The notes: a model not told the origin generated them from the sequence alone. Positions 17,270 to 26,671 are shown, numbered from the stretch's first letter. The stretch is 64,000 nt of DNA from Pseudomonas costantinii (GCF_001870435.1 NZ_MDDR01000046.1:1-64000), one strand, 5' to 3'. Numbers and translations: made by a program.

Positions 17270-19324
17270 TCAGCCCAGTACGGAAATGTCAGCGATGTTG
17301 ATGAACAAACCACGCAGACGCGCCAGCATGGCGTAGCGGTTTTTCCGCACGCCAGCGTCTTCGGCATTGATCATTACTGCTTCGAAGAACGCATCCACCG
17401 GCTCACGCAGGCTGGCCAGACGCGCCAGCGCTTCTGCGTAATTGCGTTCGGCGATCAGCGGCTTCACCGCGTTTTCTGCCTTGGCGATGGCCGAGTTCAG
17501 CGAGAACTCCTTGGCATCGGCAAACAGGCCTGGGTCGACTTCGGCATTGCCGAGGTTGTCGGCCTTGCTCAGCAGGTTCGACACACGCTTGTTCACGGCG
17601 GCCAGGGCATCGGCTTCCGGCAGTTTGCGGAACGCTTGCACGGCTTGTACACGCTGGTCAAAGTCCAGCGCCGAACCCGGCTGCAGGGCACGTACCGACA
17701 GGTAGACGGAAACATCTACGCCTTCGTCTTCATAACGCGCACGCAGGCGGTCGAACACGAACTCCAGCACCTGCTCGGCCAGACCTGCTTGCTTGACCTT
17801 GCCACCAAACTGGCCGACAGCGAACACCACGGCCTGGGTCAGGTCGAGGTCGAGCTTCTTGTCGATCAGGATGCGCAGTACGCCCAAGGCCGCACGGCGC
17901 AGGGCATACGGGTCTTTGCTACCGGTTGGCAGCATGCCGATACCGAAGATACCGACCAGGGTGTCCAGCTTGTCAGCGATGGCCACGGCCGCACCGGTCA
18001 GGGTGCTTGGCAGCTCAGCGCCAGCACCGCGCGGCATGTACTGCTCGTTCAGCGCCAGGGCGACATCGTCCGGCTCGCCGTCGTTGAGGGCGTAGTAGTA
18101 ACCGGCAACACCTTGCATCTCCGGGAACTCGCCAACCATCTCGGTGGCCAGGTCGCACTTGGACAGCAAACCTGCACGCGCGGCCCAGGCGGCATCACCG
18201 CCAATGCGTGGCGCAATGTAGGCGGCCAGTTTGGAAACCCGCACAGCCTTGTCGTAGACGCTGCCGAGTTTCTCCTGGAACACCACGTTTTGCAGGCGCA
18301 GGTTGAAGTCTTCGAGCTTCTGCTTCTTGTCTTGCTTGAAGAAGAACTCGGCGTCAGTCAGGCGCGGGCGAACGACTTTCTCGTTACCGGCGATGATCTG
18401 TTGCGGGTCCTTGCTCTCAATGTTGGCCACGGTGATAAAGCGCGGCAGCAATTTACCGTCCACATCCAGCAGGCAGAAATACTTCTGGTTGTCCTGCATG
18501 GTGGTGATCAGGGCTTCTTGCGGCACGTCGAGGAAACGCTCTTCGAACGAGCACACCAGCGGCACTGGCCATTCAACCAACGCGGTCACTTCGTCGAGCA
18601 GGCTCGGCGGCACGATAGCAGTGCCTTCCTGTTGGCGGGCCAGCTCTTCGGTACGCTTGCTGATCAGCTCGCGACGCTCATTGGTATCGGCCAACACGTA
18701 AGCGGCACGCAGGTCAGCGGCATAGTTGGCCGGTGAGGTAATGCGCACGCTTTGCGGGTGGTGGAAGCGGTGGCCACGGGAATCACGGCCAGCCTTCTGA
18801 GCGAGGATAGTGCAATCGATGACCTGGTCACCGAGCAGCATCACCAGCCACTGGGTTGGGCGTACGAACTCTTCTTTGCGAGCACCCCAGCGCATGCGCT
18901 TAGGGATTGGCAGGTCGTTCAGCGAGTCTTCAACGATGGTCGGCAGCAGGCTGGCGGTCGGCTTACCGGCGATGACCTGGCTGAAACGCAGCTTCGGGCC
19001 GCTCTGGTCGATCTCGCTCAGCTCAACGCCACACTTCTTGGCAAAACCAAGGGCAGCTTGGGTCGGGTTGCCTTCGGCGTCGAAAGCAGCCTGACGCGGT
19101 GGGCCGTCGAGGTTGATGCTGCGGTCCGGCTGCTGGGTTTCCAGCGCGGTCAGCAACACGGCCAGGCGACGGGGCGCGGCGTAGACCTTCTTCGCGGCGA
19201 ACTTCAAACCGGCGCTTTGCAGGCCTTTCTCGATACCGGCCAGAAACGCGTCGGCCAGGGTGTTCAGTGCCTTGGGTGGCAGCTCTTCGGTGCCCAGTTC
19301 AACCAGGAAATCTTGAGCACTCAT
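17270..19324 (-). CDS. glyS: Glycyl-tRNA synthetase beta subunit
   Basis: 684 residues, full length for the bacterial alpha2-beta2 enzyme. The N-terminus FLVELGTEELPPKAL, the HD-like central part and the C-terminal anticodon-binding DALR region (ERNYAEALARLASLREPVDAFF begins it) are all present. Its ATG overlaps the glyQ stop (19321-19324). Confidence 0.97.
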   Translation of the reverse strand: MSAQDFLVELGTEELPPKALNTLADAFLAGIEKGLQSAGLKFAAKKVYAAPRRLAVLLTALETQQPDRSINLDGPPRQAAFDAEGNPTQAALGFAKKCGVELSEIDQSGPKLRFSQVIAGKPTASLLPTIVEDSLNDLPIPKRMRWGARKEEFVRPTQWLVMLLGDQVIDCTILAQKAGRDSRGHRFHHPQSVRITSPANYAADLRAAYVLADTNERRELISKRTEELARQQEGTAIVPPSLLDEVTALVEWPVPLVCSFEERFLDVPQEALITTMQDNQKYFCLLDVDGKLLPRFITVANIESKDPQQIIAGNEKVVRPRLTDAEFFFKQDKKQKLEDFNLRLQNVVFQEKLGSVYDKAVRVSKLAAYIAPRIGGDAAWAARAGLLSKCDLATEMVGEFPEMQGVAGYYYALNDGEPDDVALALNEQYMPRGAGAELPSTLTGAAVAIADKLDTLVGIFGIGMLPTGSKDPYALRRAALGVLRILIDKKLDLDLTQAVVFAVGQFGGKVKQAGLAEQVLEFVFDRLRARYEDEGVDVSVYLSVRALQPGSALDFDQRVQAVQAFRKLPEADALAAVNKRVSNLLSKADNLGNAEVDPGLFADAKEFSLNSAIAKAENAVKPLIAERNYAEALARLASLREPVDAFFEAVMINAEDAGVRKNRYAMLARLRGLFINIADISVLG

Positions 19325-20274
19325 TGTGCAGCCTCCAGCTTAGCCAACACTTCATCACGCAGGTCCGGGTGTGCCATCGGGAAGCCCAGCTTGGCGCGAG
19401 CCAACAGGTAGGCTTGGGCGACGGAACGCGCCAGGGTGCGTACACGCAGGATGTATTGCTGACGCGCGGTCACCGAGATGGCACGGCGCGCATCCAGCAG
19501 GTTGAAGGTATGGGAGGCCTTCAACACCATTTCATAGCTTGGCAGCGGCAGCGGCTGGTCGAGTTCGATCAGGCGCTTGGCTTCGCTTTCATAGAAGTCG
19601 AACAGCTCGAACAGCTTCTCGACGTTGGCGTGTTCGAAGTTGTAAGTGGACTGCTCCACTTCGTTCTGGTGGAACACGTCGCCGTAGGTCACTTTGCCGA
19701 ATGGGCCGTCTGCCCACACCAGGTCGTAGACCGAGTCCACGCCTTGCAGGTACATGGCCAGGCGCTCGAGACCGTAAGTGATTTCGCCGGTAACCGGGTA
19801 GCACTCGATGCCGCCCGCTTGCTGGAAGTAAGTGAATTGCGTCACTTCCATGCCATTGAGCCAGACTTCCCAGCCCAGGCCCCAGGCGCCCAGGGTCGGC
19901 GATTCCCAGTTGTCTTCGACGAAACGGATGTCGTGGACCAACGGGTCCAGGCCGACATGTTTCAGCGAGCCCAGGTACAGTTCCTGGAAGTTGTCCGGGT
20001 TCGGCTTCAATACCACCTGGAACTGGTAGTAGTGCTGCAGACGGTTCGGGTTTTCGCCGTAGCGGCCGTCAGTCGGGCGACGACTGGGCTGCACATAAGC
20101 GGCGTTCCAGGTTTCCGGGCCGATGGCCCGCAGGAATGTTGCGGTGTGGAAAGTGCCGGCGCCTACTTCCATATCGTAGGGCTGAAGTACCACACAACCT
20201 TGCTCGGCCCAGTATTGCTGGAGGGCGAGGATCAAGTCTTGGAAGGTACGCACGGCTGGCGTAGGCTGGCTCAC
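19321..20274 (-). CDS. glyQ: Glycyl-tRNA synthetase alpha subunit
   Basis: Catalytic subunit that charges tRNA-Gly. 317 residues from the GTG at 20274, giving the family N-terminus SQPTPAVRTFQDLI and a ribosome-binding site AGGTG 6 bases upstream; a GTG 9 bases further upstream lies too close to that site. Class II motifs are visible in LQPYDMEVGAGTFHTATFLRAIGPE (taken in two parts) and YGLERLAMYLQGV. First gene of the minus-strand operon; tag is divergent. Confidence 0.96.
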   Translation of the reverse strand: MSQPTPAVRTFQDLILALQQYWAEQGCVVLQPYDMEVGAGTFHTATFLRAIGPETWNAAYVQPSRRPTDGRYGENPNRLQHYYQFQVVLKPNPDNFQELYLGSLKHVGLDPLVHDIRFVEDNWESPTLGAWGLGWEVWLNGMEVTQFTYFQQAGGIECYPVTGEITYGLERLAMYLQGVDSVYDLVWADGPFGKVTYGDVFHQNEVEQSTYNFEHANVEKLFELFDFYESEAKRLIELDQPLPLPSYEMVLKASHTFNLLDARRAISVTARQQYILRVRTLARSVAQAYLLARAKLGFPMAHPDLRDEVLAKLEAAQ

Positions 20275-20355
20275 GAAATTCACCTGTTACTTGGGCTGCG
20301 ATTTAAAGAGCGGGAGTATACCCGATTCGGCCGCGCCACCATCCCCTGGAGCCTT

Positions 20356-20913
20356 ATGCCACGCTGCTTTTGGTGTTCTGAAGATCCGCTGTACATGGCA
20401 TATCACGATCAGGAGTGGGGAACGCCGCTGCGCGATGCGCAGGGCTTGTTCGAGTTGCTTTTGCTCGAAGGGTTCCAGGCGGGCCTGTCCTGGATCACCG
20501 TTTTACGCAAACGCGAGCATTATCGAAAGGTCTTGTTCGGTTTTGACGCGCAACGTTTGGCGCGGCTGACGGATGCTGAGATCGAAGCTCTGATGCTCGA
20601 CCCCGGCATTGTGCGCAATCGCCTGAAGCTCAACGCCACCCGACGCAACGCCGCGGCCTGGCTGGCGCTGGAAGACCCGGTGGAGTTGCTTTGGTCGTTT
20701 GTCGGCGGCGTGCCCAAGGTCAATCACTTCAAGGATCGCAGCGAAGTCCCGGCGATTACCCCCGAGGCCGAAGCTATGAGCAAAGCCTTGAAAAAAGCCG
20801 GTTTCACCTTCGTTGGCCCGACCATTTGCTACGCATTTATGCAGGCCTCGGGCATGGTCATGGACCACACTCAGGACTGCGAGCGTTACGCGGACTTGGC
20901 CAACGCCGGTTAG
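20356..20913 (+). CDS. tag: DNA-3-methyladenine glycosylase I
   Basis: Excises 3-methyladenine from alkylated DNA. 185 residues from the ATG at 20356 (MPRCFWCSEDPLYMAYHDQEWG). The zinc-binding Cys and His near both ends (CFWC, DHTQDCERY) and the conserved ELLLLEGFQAGLSW are present. Frame stays open upstream, but that stretch is antisense to glyQ. Divergent from glyQ with about 80 bp between. Confidence 0.95.
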   Translation: MPRCFWCSEDPLYMAYHDQEWGTPLRDAQGLFELLLLEGFQAGLSWITVLRKREHYRKVLFGFDAQRLARLTDAEIEALMLDPGIVRNRLKLNATRRNAAAWLALEDPVELLWSFVGGVPKVNHFKDRSEVPAITPEAEAMSKALKKAGFTFVGPTICYAFMQASGMVMDHTQDCERYADLANAG

Positions 20914-20953
20914 AATGCCCGCTTTGCGCACCACACACGATCAGGAGTGACTT

Positions 20954-21841
20954 GTGGAAAAGTTTAAAGGCGCCTTGCTGGTAGGCGCTCTTCGGTTATT
21001 TGCCCTGCTGCCTTGGCGTGCCGTACAAGCCGTCGGCACGGCCATCGGTTGGATCATGTGGAAAACCCCCAACCGCTCCCGCGATACCGTGCGGATCAAC
21101 CTGTCCAAATGCTTCCCCGACATGGACCCGATCGCACGTGAGCGCCTGGTAGGCCAGAGCCTGATGGACATCGGCAAGTCCCTGACTGAAAGCGCCTGCG
21201 CCTGGATCTGGCCGGCTCAACGCTCGATTGATTTGGTGCGTGAAGTCGAAGGCCTGGAAGTGCTGCACGAAGCCCTGGCCTCAGGCAAAGGCGTGGTTGG
21301 CATCACCAGCCACCTGGGCAACTGGGAAGTGTTGAACCACTTCTATTGCAGCCAGTGCAAACCGATCATTTTTTATCGACCGCCAAAGCTCAAGGCAGTG
21401 GACGAATTGCTGCGCAAGCAACGGGTGCAATTGGGTAACCGCGTGGCTGCATCCACCAAGGAAGGCATCCTCAGCGTGATCAAGGAAGTGCGCAAAGGTG
21501 GCCAGGTGGGCATCCCTGCTGACCCTGAGCCGGCGGAATCCGCGGGGATCTTTGTGCCGTTCTTCGCCACTCAGGCCCTGACCAGCAAGTTTGTGCCGAA
21601 CATGTTGGCAGGCCACAAGGCGGTGGGCGTGTTCCTGCACGCGCTGCGGCTGCCGGATGGCTCGGGCTACAAAGTGATTTTGGAAGCCGCGCCGGAAGAC
21701 ATGTACAGCACCGACACCGCCACGTCCTGCGCGGCGATGAGCAAGGTGGTGGAGCGCTATGTCGGCGCCTATCCGAGCCAGTACATGTGGAGCATGAAGC
21801 GCTTCAAGAAACGCCCGCCGGGTGAGGCGCGGTGGTACTGA
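20954..21841 (+). CDS. Lysophospholipid/lipid A acyltransferase (LpxL/HtrB family)
   Basis: 295 residues, GTG start with AGGAGTGA 5 bases upstream. The family motif HLGNWE with catalytic His and Glu is at about residue 118, and a membrane-associated N-terminal helix is visible. Members add secondary acyl chains to lipid A in the inner membrane; which chain is not decidable. In PAO1 the same position next to tag is held by a lauroyl-type acyltransferase. Confidence 0.87.
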   Translation: MEKFKGALLVGALRLFALLPWRAVQAVGTAIGWIMWKTPNRSRDTVRINLSKCFPDMDPIARERLVGQSLMDIGKSLTESACAWIWPAQRSIDLVREVEGLEVLHEALASGKGVVGITSHLGNWEVLNHFYCSQCKPIIFYRPPKLKAVDELLRKQRVQLGNRVAASTKEGILSVIKEVRKGGQVGIPADPEPAESAGIFVPFFATQALTSKFVPNMLAGHKAVGVFLHALRLPDGSGYKVILEAAPEDMYSTDTATSCAAMSKVVERYVGAYPSQYMWSMKRFKKRPPGEARWY

Positions 21842-21850
21842 TTCACCATT

Positions 21851-21963
21851 GATCGTTCCCACGCTCCGCGTGGGAATGCCTACTGTGACGCTCTGCGTCA
21901 CGCTTTCAAGAGCAGACGCAGAGCGTCCAGGGCTGCATTTCCACGCGGAGCGTGGGAACGATC
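21851..21963. repeat. 113-bp compound inverted repeat (REP-type)
   Basis: Outer arms 21851-21879 (begins GATCGTTCCCACGCTCCGCG) and 21935-21963 are inverted copies with one or two differences. An inner pair, GACGCTCTGCGTC at 21887-21899 and GACGCAGAGCGTC at 21915-21927, nests inside. It sits between convergent genes and shares its arm sequence with the palindrome at 40712-40752. Confidence 0.9.
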
Positions 21964-21967
21964 GTTG

Positions 21968-22279
21968 TCAGGGCTGGCGGTCGAGTTTCTTCAGGAATAC
22001 CACCATCTCTTTTTCGGCCTGTTTATCGCCATGCGCCTGGGCCGCTTCAATGCCTTTCTCCCAGGCTTGACGCGCAGCAGCCGGATCACCCAGCCCCGCC
22101 TGCGCCTTCCCCAACAACTTCCACGCCGCCGAATACTTCGGATCGAACTCGACGCACTTGCGCAAATGCTCCGCCGCCTTGGCGTTGTCCTTCAAGTCCA
22201 GATACCCCTTGCCCAAGCCAAAGCGCAGCAGCGAGTTATCCACACCCTTGGCCAGCATTTTTTCCAGGGATTCGAGCAT
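21968..22279 (-). CDS. Small TPR-repeat protein
   Basis: 103 residues from the ATG at 22279 (GGAG 8 bases upstream). Nearly the whole protein is TPR: LLRFGLGKGYLDLKDNAKAAEHL and SAAWKLLGKAQAGLGDPAAARQAWEKGI are two repeats. It should be a cytoplasmic protein-protein adaptor; no partner can be named. It lies 18 bp downstream of trkA on the same strand, so the two may be co-transcribed. Confidence 0.85.
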   Translation of the reverse strand: MLESLEKMLAKGVDNSLLRFGLGKGYLDLKDNAKAAEHLRKCVEFDPKYSAAWKLLGKAQAGLGDPAAARQAWEKGIEAAQAHGDKQAEKEMVVFLKKLDRQP

Positions 22280-22361
22280 GTCGGTCACTCCGTTCGATCA
22301 GAAAAAGCTCAACCCCACGTGGAACAACTTCTCCACATCGCGGATATGTTTTTTATCCACA
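22236..22361 (+). other. Pair of perfect DnaA boxes around a parS-like half-site
   Basis: TTATCCACA occurs at 22236-22244 and 22353-22361. Between them, CCACGTGGAACA (22315-22326) matches the inner and right part of parS (12 of 16 bases). All lie in or next to coding DNA of the TPR gene and trkA, so chance is possible. Confidence 0.4.
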
Positions 22362-23671
22362 AGGAACAGGATCACATGGTCACCCGTGGCGATCATCGTG
22401 TCGTCGTGGGCGATGATCACCTCTTCATCACGGATGATCGCGCCGATGGTGGTGCCCGGCGGCAAGCCAATGTCGCGAATCGCTTTGCCGATCACCTTGC
22501 TCGACTTTGAATCGCCGTGGGCAATCGCTTCGATGGCCTCCGCCGCGCCCCGACGCAGGGAGTGCACGCTGACGATATCGCCACGGCGCACGTGCGCCAG
22601 CAAGGTGCCGATGGTCGCCAACTGCGGGCTGATGGCGATGTCGATATCGCCGCCCTGAATCAGGTCGACATAGGCCGGGTTGTTGATGATGGTCATCACC
22701 TTCTTGGCCCCCAGCCGTTTGGCCAGCAACGAAGACATGATGTTGGCCTCGTCGTCGTTGGTCAGGGCCAGGAACAGATCGGCGTCGGCGATGTTCTCTT
22801 CCATCAGCAGGTCACGGTCCGAGGCGCTGCCTTGGAGTACGACAGTGCTGTCGAGGGTGTCGGACAAATGCCGGCAGCGCGCCGGATTCATCTCGATGAT
22901 CTTCACCTGGTAGCGGCTCTCGATGGCTTCGGCCAGGCGTTCGCCGATCTGCCCGCCACCGGCGATCACGATGCGTTTGTAGTTCTCATCAAGCCGGCGC
23001 ATCTCGCTCATCACTGCGCGAATATTCGCTTTGGCGGCGATGAAAAACACTTCGTCATCGGCCTCGATCACCGTGTCACCCTGGGGCAGGATCGGCCGGT
23101 CGCGGCGGAAGATCGCGGCCACGCGGGTTTCCACATTGGGCATGTGTTCACGCAACTGGCGCAGTTGCTGGCCCACCAACGGCCCGCCGTAATAAGCCTT
23201 TACCGCCACCAGTTGCGCCTTGCCTTCGGCGAAGTCGATCACCTGCAAGGCGCCTGGAATTTCGATCAGGCGCTTGATGTAGTGGGTGACCACTTGTTCC
23301 GGGCTGATCAGCACGTCCACCGGAATTGCATCGTTGTCGAACAGGCCGGCGCGGGTCAGATAGGCCGCTTCACGCACGCGGGCGATCTTGGTCGGGGTGT
23401 GGAACAGGGTGTGGGCGACCTGGCAGGCGACCATGTTGGTCTCGTCGCTGTTGGTCACGGCCACCAGCATGTCGGCGTCATCGGCACCGGCCTGACGCAG
23501 TACCGTCGGGAATGATGCACGGCCTTGCACGGTGCGGATGTCCAAGCGGTCGCCAAGGTTGCGCAGGCGCTCGCTGTCGGTGTCGACCACCGTGATGTCG
23601 TTGGCTTCGCTGGCCAAATGTTCGGCCAGCGTGCCGCCGACCTGCCCTGCCCCAAGGATGATGATTTTCAT
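22298..23671 (-). CDS. trkA: Trk potassium uptake NAD-binding regulatory subunit
   Basis: 457 residues, a duplicated RCK protein: Rossmann folds begin at residue 1 (IIILGAGQVGGTLAEHL) and about 232 (IVIAGGGQIGERLAEAIE), each followed by a TrkA_C domain. It binds NAD(H) and gates the TrkH/TrkG membrane channel from the cytoplasmic side. No trkH is in the window. It follows rsmB by 22 bp on the same strand. Confidence 0.95.
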   Translation of the reverse strand: MKIIILGAGQVGGTLAEHLASEANDITVVDTDSERLRNLGDRLDIRTVQGRASFPTVLRQAGADDADMLVAVTNSDETNMVACQVAHTLFHTPTKIARVREAAYLTRAGLFDNDAIPVDVLISPEQVVTHYIKRLIEIPGALQVIDFAEGKAQLVAVKAYYGGPLVGQQLRQLREHMPNVETRVAAIFRRDRPILPQGDTVIEADDEVFFIAAKANIRAVMSEMRRLDENYKRIVIAGGGQIGERLAEAIESRYQVKIIEMNPARCRHLSDTLDSTVVLQGSASDRDLLMEENIADADLFLALTNDDEANIMSSLLAKRLGAKKVMTIINNPAYVDLIQGGDIDIAISPQLATIGTLLAHVRRGDIVSVHSLRRGAAEAIEAIAHGDSKSSKVIGKAIRDIGLPPGTTIGAIIRDEEVIIAHDDTMIATGDHVILFLVDKKHIRDVEKLFHVGLSFF

Positions 23672-23693
23672 CCGGTCACTCCCTTAAACCCGT

Positions 23694-25004
23694 TCAACCG
23701 CGCGCGGCGGCGATCTTGATCAGTTTGGCGTAGTAGAAGCCATCGTGGCCGCCTTCCTGTGCAAGCAATTGGCGGCCATGGGGCTGCTTGATGCCGGCCG
23801 TCGTGGCGAGGTCCAGCTCCCGCGCACCGCTGGTGCGGGCGAGGAAGGCTTCGATCACCTCAGTGTTTTCGGTGGGCAAGGTGGAGCAGGTGGCGTAAAG
23901 CAGGATGCCGCCGACTTCCAGGGTCGGCCACATCGCGTCGAGCAGTTCGCCTTGCAGCACGGCCAGGGCGGCAATGTCGTCGGGTTGACGGGTCAGCTTG
24001 ATGTCCGGGTGGCGGCGGATCACGCCGGTGGCGGAACACGGTGCGTCCAGCAAGATGCGCTGGAAGGGTTTGCCATCCCACCAGGTGGCGGTGTCGCGGC
24101 CGTCGGCGGCGATCAAGTCGGCGCTCAGGCCCAGGCGCGCGAGGTTTTCCCGCACGCGCACCAGGCGCTTGGCTTCCAGGTCGACGGCTACGACGCCAGC
24201 CAGGTCTTTTTCGACCTCCAGAATATGGCAGGTCTTGCCGCCGGGCGCGCAGCAGGCGTCGAGCACGCGTTGGCCGGGAGCCAGGTCGAGCAAGTCGGCG
24301 GCCAGTTGCGCAGCTTCGTCCTGCACGCTGATCCAGCCTTCGGCAAAGCCCGGCAGGCTGCGCACGTCGGTGGCCGCTTCCAGCACGATGCCGTCGATGC
24401 TGTACACGCACGGCGTGGCGTTGATACCGGCGTCAGTCAGCAATTGCAGGTAGGCGTCACGGCTGTGATGGCGACGGTTGACCCGAAGGATCATCGGCGG
24501 GTGCGCATTGTTGGCTGCGCAAATCGCTTCCCATTGCTCAGGCCAGAAGGCTTTCAGGGAGTTTTGCAGCCAGCGCGGGTGAGCGGTACGCACCACCGGG
24601 TCGTGTTCCAACTCGGCCAGCAGCGCTTCGCTTTCACGCTGGGCGCGGCGCAGCACGGCGTTGAGCAGGGCCTTGGCCCAGGGCTTTTTCAGCTTGTCGG
24701 CACAACCGACGGTTTCGCCAATGGCGGCGTGGGCCGGTACACGGGTGTAGAGCAACTGATAGAGGCCGACCAGCAGCAGCGCTTCGACATCGGCATCCGC
24801 CGCCTTGAACGGCTTTTGCAACAGCTTGGCCGCCAGCGCCGACAAGCGCGGCTGCCAGCGGGCGGTGCCAAAAGCCAAGTCCTGGGTGAAGCCGCGGTCG
24901 CGGTCTTCGACTTTATCTAACTGCGTCGGCAGCGAACTGTTCAGCGAAGCCTTGCCGTTGAGTACGGCGGCGAGAGCCTTGGCGGCGGCCAGACGTGGGT
25001 TCAT
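23694..25004 (-). CDS. rsmB: 16S rRNA m5C967 methyltransferase
   Basis: 436 residues. N-terminal NusB-like RNA-binding domain (about 1-140), then a SAM-dependent domain with motif I LDACCAPGGKTCHILE, motif IV LLDAPCSATGVIRRHPDIK and the catalytic Cys in LLYATCSTLPTENTEV. Its ATG overlaps the fmt stop (25001-25004), the conserved def-fmt-rsmB arrangement. Confidence 0.95.
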   Translation of the reverse strand: MNPRLAAAKALAAVLNGKASLNSSLPTQLDKVEDRDRGFTQDLAFGTARWQPRLSALAAKLLQKPFKAADADVEALLLVGLYQLLYTRVPAHAAIGETVGCADKLKKPWAKALLNAVLRRAQRESEALLAELEHDPVVRTAHPRWLQNSLKAFWPEQWEAICAANNAHPPMILRVNRRHHSRDAYLQLLTDAGINATPCVYSIDGIVLEAATDVRSLPGFAEGWISVQDEAAQLAADLLDLAPGQRVLDACCAPGGKTCHILEVEKDLAGVVAVDLEAKRLVRVRENLARLGLSADLIAADGRDTATWWDGKPFQRILLDAPCSATGVIRRHPDIKLTRQPDDIAALAVLQGELLDAMWPTLEVGGILLYATCSTLPTENTEVIEAFLARTSGARELDLATTAGIKQPHGRQLLAQEGGHDGFYYAKLIKIAAARG

Positions 25005-25960
25005 TGCGCGTCCACCGCTTGGCCAAGCACGATGCCCAAGGCAAATTTCTCACGGCGGCTGTTGAACAAATCGCTGAAATTAAGCGCTTTGCCGCCGGGC
25101 AATTGCAGACGGGTCAGACACAACGCTTGTTCACCACAGGCGACCAACAGGCCGTCTTTGCTGGCGCCGATGATTTCACCCGGGGCGCCTTTACCGTCGG
25201 CCAACGTGGCGGCCAACACCTTCAAGGCTTCGCCGTTGAGGGTGCTGTGGCAGATCGGCCACGGGTTGAACGCGCGCACCAGGCGCTCCAGCTCCACGGC
25301 CGGACGGCTCCAGTCGATACGTGCTTCGTCTTTGTTCAGCTTGTGGGCGTAGGTCGCGAGGCTGTCGTCCTGCACTTCGCCTTCCAGGGTGCCGGCGGCC
25401 AGACCGGCGATGGCCTGGATCACGGCGGGCGGGCCCAGCTCGGCGAGGCGATCGTGCAGGCTACCGCCGGTGTCGTCGGCGGTGATCGGGGTGGTGACTT
25501 TCAGCAGCATCGGGCCGGTATCCAGACCCGCCTCCATGCGCATCACGGTCACACCGCTTTCACTGTCGCCGGCTTCCACAGCGCGTTGGATTGGCGCCGC
25601 ACCGCGCCAGCGTGGCAGCAACGAGGCGTGGCTGTTAATGCAACCCAGGCGCGGGATATCCAGCACCGCTTGCGGCAGGATCAAACCGTACGCGACGACC
25701 ACCAGCAGGTCCGGCTTCAGCGCAGCCAGTTCGGCCTGGGCCTCGGCGTTGCGCAGGGTCGGCGGTTGCAGCACCGGGATGTTGTGCTCCAGCGCCAGTT
25801 GCTTGACCGGGCTCGGCATCAGTTTTTGCCCGCGACCGGCCGGGCGATCCGGCTGGGTGTACACCGCGACGATGTCATAAGGGCTGGCAAGCAGCGCCTT
25901 GAGGTGTTCGGCGGCGAATTCAGGGGTGCCGGCAAAAACAATGCGCAGTGGCTCGGTCAT
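25001..25960 (-). CDS. fmt: Methionyl-tRNA formyltransferase
   Basis: Formylates initiator Met-tRNA using 10-formyltetrahydrofolate. 319 residues with FAGTPEFAAEHLKALL at the N-terminus and the catalytic Asn/His/Asp region in CINSHASLLPRWRGAAPIQ. Length is normal. The gap to def holds a terminator-like hairpin. Confidence 0.96.
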   Translation of the reverse strand: MTEPLRIVFAGTPEFAAEHLKALLASPYDIVAVYTQPDRPAGRGQKLMPSPVKQLALEHNIPVLQPPTLRNAEAQAELAALKPDLLVVVAYGLILPQAVLDIPRLGCINSHASLLPRWRGAAPIQRAVEAGDSESGVTVMRMEAGLDTGPMLLKVTTPITADDTGGSLHDRLAELGPPAVIQAIAGLAAGTLEGEVQDDSLATYAHKLNKDEARIDWSRPAVELERLVRAFNPWPICHSTLNGEALKVLAATLADGKGAPGEIIGASKDGLLVACGEQALCLTRLQLPGGKALNFSDLFNSRREKFALGIVLGQAVDAQ

Positions 25961-25991
25961 GGGAGTTCTCGGTTAAAAACAGTCACAAAAG

Positions 25992-26017
25992 AAAAAGGCT
26001 TGCCGCAGCAAGCCTTT
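25992..26017 (-). terminator. Terminator-like hairpin between def and fmt
   Basis: 10-bp stem AAAGGCTTGC/GCAAGCCTTT (25994-26003 with 26008-26017), 4-nt loop, and TTTTT after it on the minus strand. It follows the def stop by 13 bp and should reduce read-through into fmt. Confidence 0.75.
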
Positions 26018-26029
26018 GGAAGGAGGGCA

Positions 26030-26536
26030 TCAAGCTTGCTGGCGATGCTTTTTTTCCAGCTTCTTCTTGATCCGGTCGCGTTTGAGCGTGGACAGGTAAT
26101 CGACAAACAGCTTGCCGTTGAGGTGGTCGCATTCATGCTGGATGCACACCGCCAACAGGCCTTCGGCAATCAGCTCGAACGGCTTGCCGTCGCGGTCCAG
26201 GGCCTTGATCTTCACGCGCACCGGGCGCTCGACGTTCTCGTAGAACTCGGGCACCGAGAGGCAGCCTTCCTGGTACTCACCCATCTCTTCGGTCAGCGGT
26301 TCGAACTCAGGGTTGATGTAAACCCTCGGTTCGCTGCGATCTTCAGACAGGTCCATGACCACGACGCGCTGATGCACGTTGACCTGGGTGGCGGCGAGGC
26401 CAATGCCCGGGGCTTCATACATTGTTTCAAACATGTCATCGACCAACTGACGAACCTTGTCGTCCACTACGGCCACCGGTTTGGCGATCGTGCGCAGGCG
26501 CGAGTCGGGAAATTCGAGGATGTTCAAAATAGCCAT
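26030..26536 (-). CDS. def: Peptide deformylase
   Basis: Removes the N-formyl group from new proteins. 168 residues from the ATG at 26536 (MAILNILEFPDSRL). All three metal-site motifs are present: GIGLAATQVN, EGCLSVPEF (Cys ligand) and QHECDHLNGKLF (two His and the catalytic Glu). An in-frame upstream extension exists but lacks family sequence. Confidence 0.96.
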   Translation of the reverse strand: MAILNILEFPDSRLRTIAKPVAVVDDKVRQLVDDMFETMYEAPGIGLAATQVNVHQRVVVMDLSEDRSEPRVYINPEFEPLTEEMGEYQEGCLSVPEFYENVERPVRVKIKALDRDGKPFELIAEGLLAVCIQHECDHLNGKLFVDYLSTLKRDRIKKKLEKKHRQQA

Positions 26537-26671
26537 AAGCGTAATTGCTGCACATGTGAGGTAGAGACAAATCGGCGTTGGGATGGACCCACACAGCCGG
26601 TGTGAAACGCTCAAAAGCCGCGAAGGCTCTGGCAGTTCACGCGAACGCACATAATAAAGGAGATTCACCCC

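Noticed and set aside
19267..20355. Long in-frame N-terminal extension of tag
   Set aside because: It is antisense to glyQ; the family N-terminus starts at the ATG at 20356.
22313..22328. Second full parS site
   Set aside because: Only the core and right half match (12 of 16) and it lies in coding sequence of trkA; kept only as a half-site.
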